Positions 63,099 through 64,000 of a stretch of DNA of 64,000 bases are shown in pieces; the first letter of the stretch is position 1, and each line of letters opens with the position of its first letter. This DNA comes from Panorpa germanica (taxonomy: Eukaryota; Arthropoda; Insecta; Mecoptera; Panorpidae): assembly GCA_963678705.1 (NCBI GenBank), contig CAVMBN010000145.1, forward strand, positions 1 through 64,000, given 5' to 3'. A program made the position numbers and the translations under genes. The notes beneath the pieces were generated by a model that saw nothing but the letters and a program-made list of their open reading frames with translations, ran no database searches and was not told the DNA's origin.

Positions 63099-64000
63099 GT
63101 GTTGCAAAGCAATATTAACGTCCTTGTAAACCAATACGTAGGTCATCCTTTTTGTATTAAGTCCAATCTGTCTTGCCAGAGCTTATGCATATATGCATTC
63201 ATCTCTTTGTCAATATATTTGGTATCGTCTCCAGACTTTTATCCTACAGCCGCATTAACTTTAAATCCTCGAAATTTGTCGCATTAATTTTAAATCATCA
63301 AAATTTGATTTTTTCAGTTCTAGTGTAATTTGTACTTGAGTAAGTGCATGAGTGATTTTTAAATCTAAAGGAATTGTCCCTAATATCACTTGCACCACTT
63401 CTGTAGATACAGTTCTGCAACAACGCGTCATCGTCAATAACATAGTTCTTTGCATGGAAGATCTGGAAGATTGATCCTGTAATACCATGCCGAAGCACAA
63501 TACACAACTATTAGCATTAATGCCCCCTTGTATAGTGTCGGCATAGTTGCCGAGTTTAAGCTTCATTCCGTCCTTGTGACACGCGCAAGGTGTGTTACAA
63601 GTTTATCATTCGTTGTTACTGTATTCGTTTCGTAGCTTTGTAGCTTCAAGAAACTACAGATTTTATATATAGCAGGTCGAGAACAGCTTTCTAGGGTTTC
63701 TGTCCTATTTGCACCGATAAGGATCACATTATCGTTGGCAAAACATATGTCTACACAACCTTTCGAGTGAGAAAAACAGCTCTCGTCGAACACCAAGTTC
63801 CAAAGCTCAGGCTCCATTACAGATCGCTGAGGACAACCTTTAGATAGTTGCCTTTTCATGGAACGGTAATCGGATTGTAAAATAATGTTCGACAATGAAA
63901 ATAGTTCTCCATAGCGCAGTAGACGTACCTATAGGTTTTTGCCGGTCTAATTCTTTGAAGGTCACTTGGCCACCGGACATCAACAAAGGCACACTGAATT
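63099..64000 (-). repeat. Partial satellite unit 41 at right edge (902 bp, G type)
   Basis: The G-type head (GGTCATCC) and the whole RT block (63563-63895) are present; the window ends inside the motif A remnant. Several private residues (FDESCFSHS, VMEPELWN, GANRTE) make this one of the more diverged RT copies. Confidence 0.95.

Larger units (their letters stand above)
1..64000 (-). repeat. Tandem array of ~1.58 kb LINE-derived satellite
   Basis: The same 1.54-1.59 kb unit recurs head to tail 40 times in full, with a partial copy at each edge. Unit starts, marked by GTGTTGCAAAG or a one-base variant, lie at 61, 1644, 3221, 4805, 6390, 7975, 9532, 11115 and so on to 63099. No inversion and no unrelated insertion was seen. 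Neighbouring units differ by scattered substitutions and a few short indels. The strand given is the sense strand of the embedded RT remnant. Long homogeneous arrays like this are typical of eukaryotic heterochromatin (pericentromeric, subtelomeric or sex-chromosomal); which of these applies cannot be told from the window. Confidence 0.98.

Noticed and set aside
1-64000. CRISPR array or bacterial repeat region
   Set aside because: Repeats are 1.58 kb with no unique spacers, and the content is LINE-like and eukaryotic.
1-64000. rRNA, tRNA or telomeric repeat arrays, as expected near R1/TRAS elements
   Set aside because: No rRNA- or tRNA-like stretch and no run of TTAGG repeats longer than the short degenerate one noted.
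1-64000. Assembly artefact repeating one unit
   Set aside because: Units differ by shared, nested variants and several distinct deletions, which a simple collapse or stutter would not create. Local errors (units 8-10, homopolymer indels) remain possible.

Overview
The whole 64 kb window lies inside one long, uniformly oriented tandem array of a roughly 1.58 kb repeat. It enters in the last 60 bases of one unit, holds 40 complete units (1,544 to 1,587 bases; mean about 1,576) and ends 902 bases into a 42nd. I found no unique flanking DNA, no inversion and no gene that looks functional, so the array extends past both ends. The DNA is AT-rich (about two thirds by eye).

The unit has two parts. 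About 1,000 bases, read on the minus strand, are a decayed non-LTR (LINE) retrotransposon ORF2 fragment running from reverse transcriptase (RT) motif A to near the C-terminus. In order these are a motif A remnant (CAFVDVRWP), the motif B block (SKGCPQRSVMGPELWN), a motif C remnant with FAND in place of [FY]ADD, the C-terminal blocks YKGAFMLIVVYCASAWY and RTVSTEVVQVILGTIPLDL, then LWQDRWDLIQKGRPTYWFT. The block order fits the R1 clade (R1/TRAS/SART-like elements of arthropods), so the source is most likely an insect or other arthropod. Frameshifts, an in-frame TGA and lost catalytic acids make every copy a pseudogene. The remaining ~600 bases are an AT-rich spacer without coding potential, holding short palindromes and one hairpin-forming inverted repeat.

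Layout: units 1-8 (61-12701) are the most heterogeneous. Units 9-21 (12702-33206) show block copies: a one-unit duplication across units 8-10, a two-unit duplication (units 12-13 and 14-15, shift 3,130), and a four-unit block (10-13) seen again as units 18-21, shifted by 12,574. Units 22-41 (33207-64000) are a mosaic of a few recurring types marked by a 29-base spacer deletion (T type), a motif-C replacement, and head variants called L, K and G here. They show a 4-unit copy (shift about 6,288) and a 3-unit copy (shift about 4,714). Several units are chimeras that switch type between about bases 230 and 630 of the unit.

Units are numbered from the conserved GTGTTGCAAAG (base 1 of the unit). 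'Head' means roughly unit bases 1-350 and 'body' the rest. All comparisons were made by eye; no alignment or database search was run. The likeliest reading is a LINE-derived macrosatellite evolving by unequal exchange and gene conversion. Nothing here supports a protein-coding 'system'.
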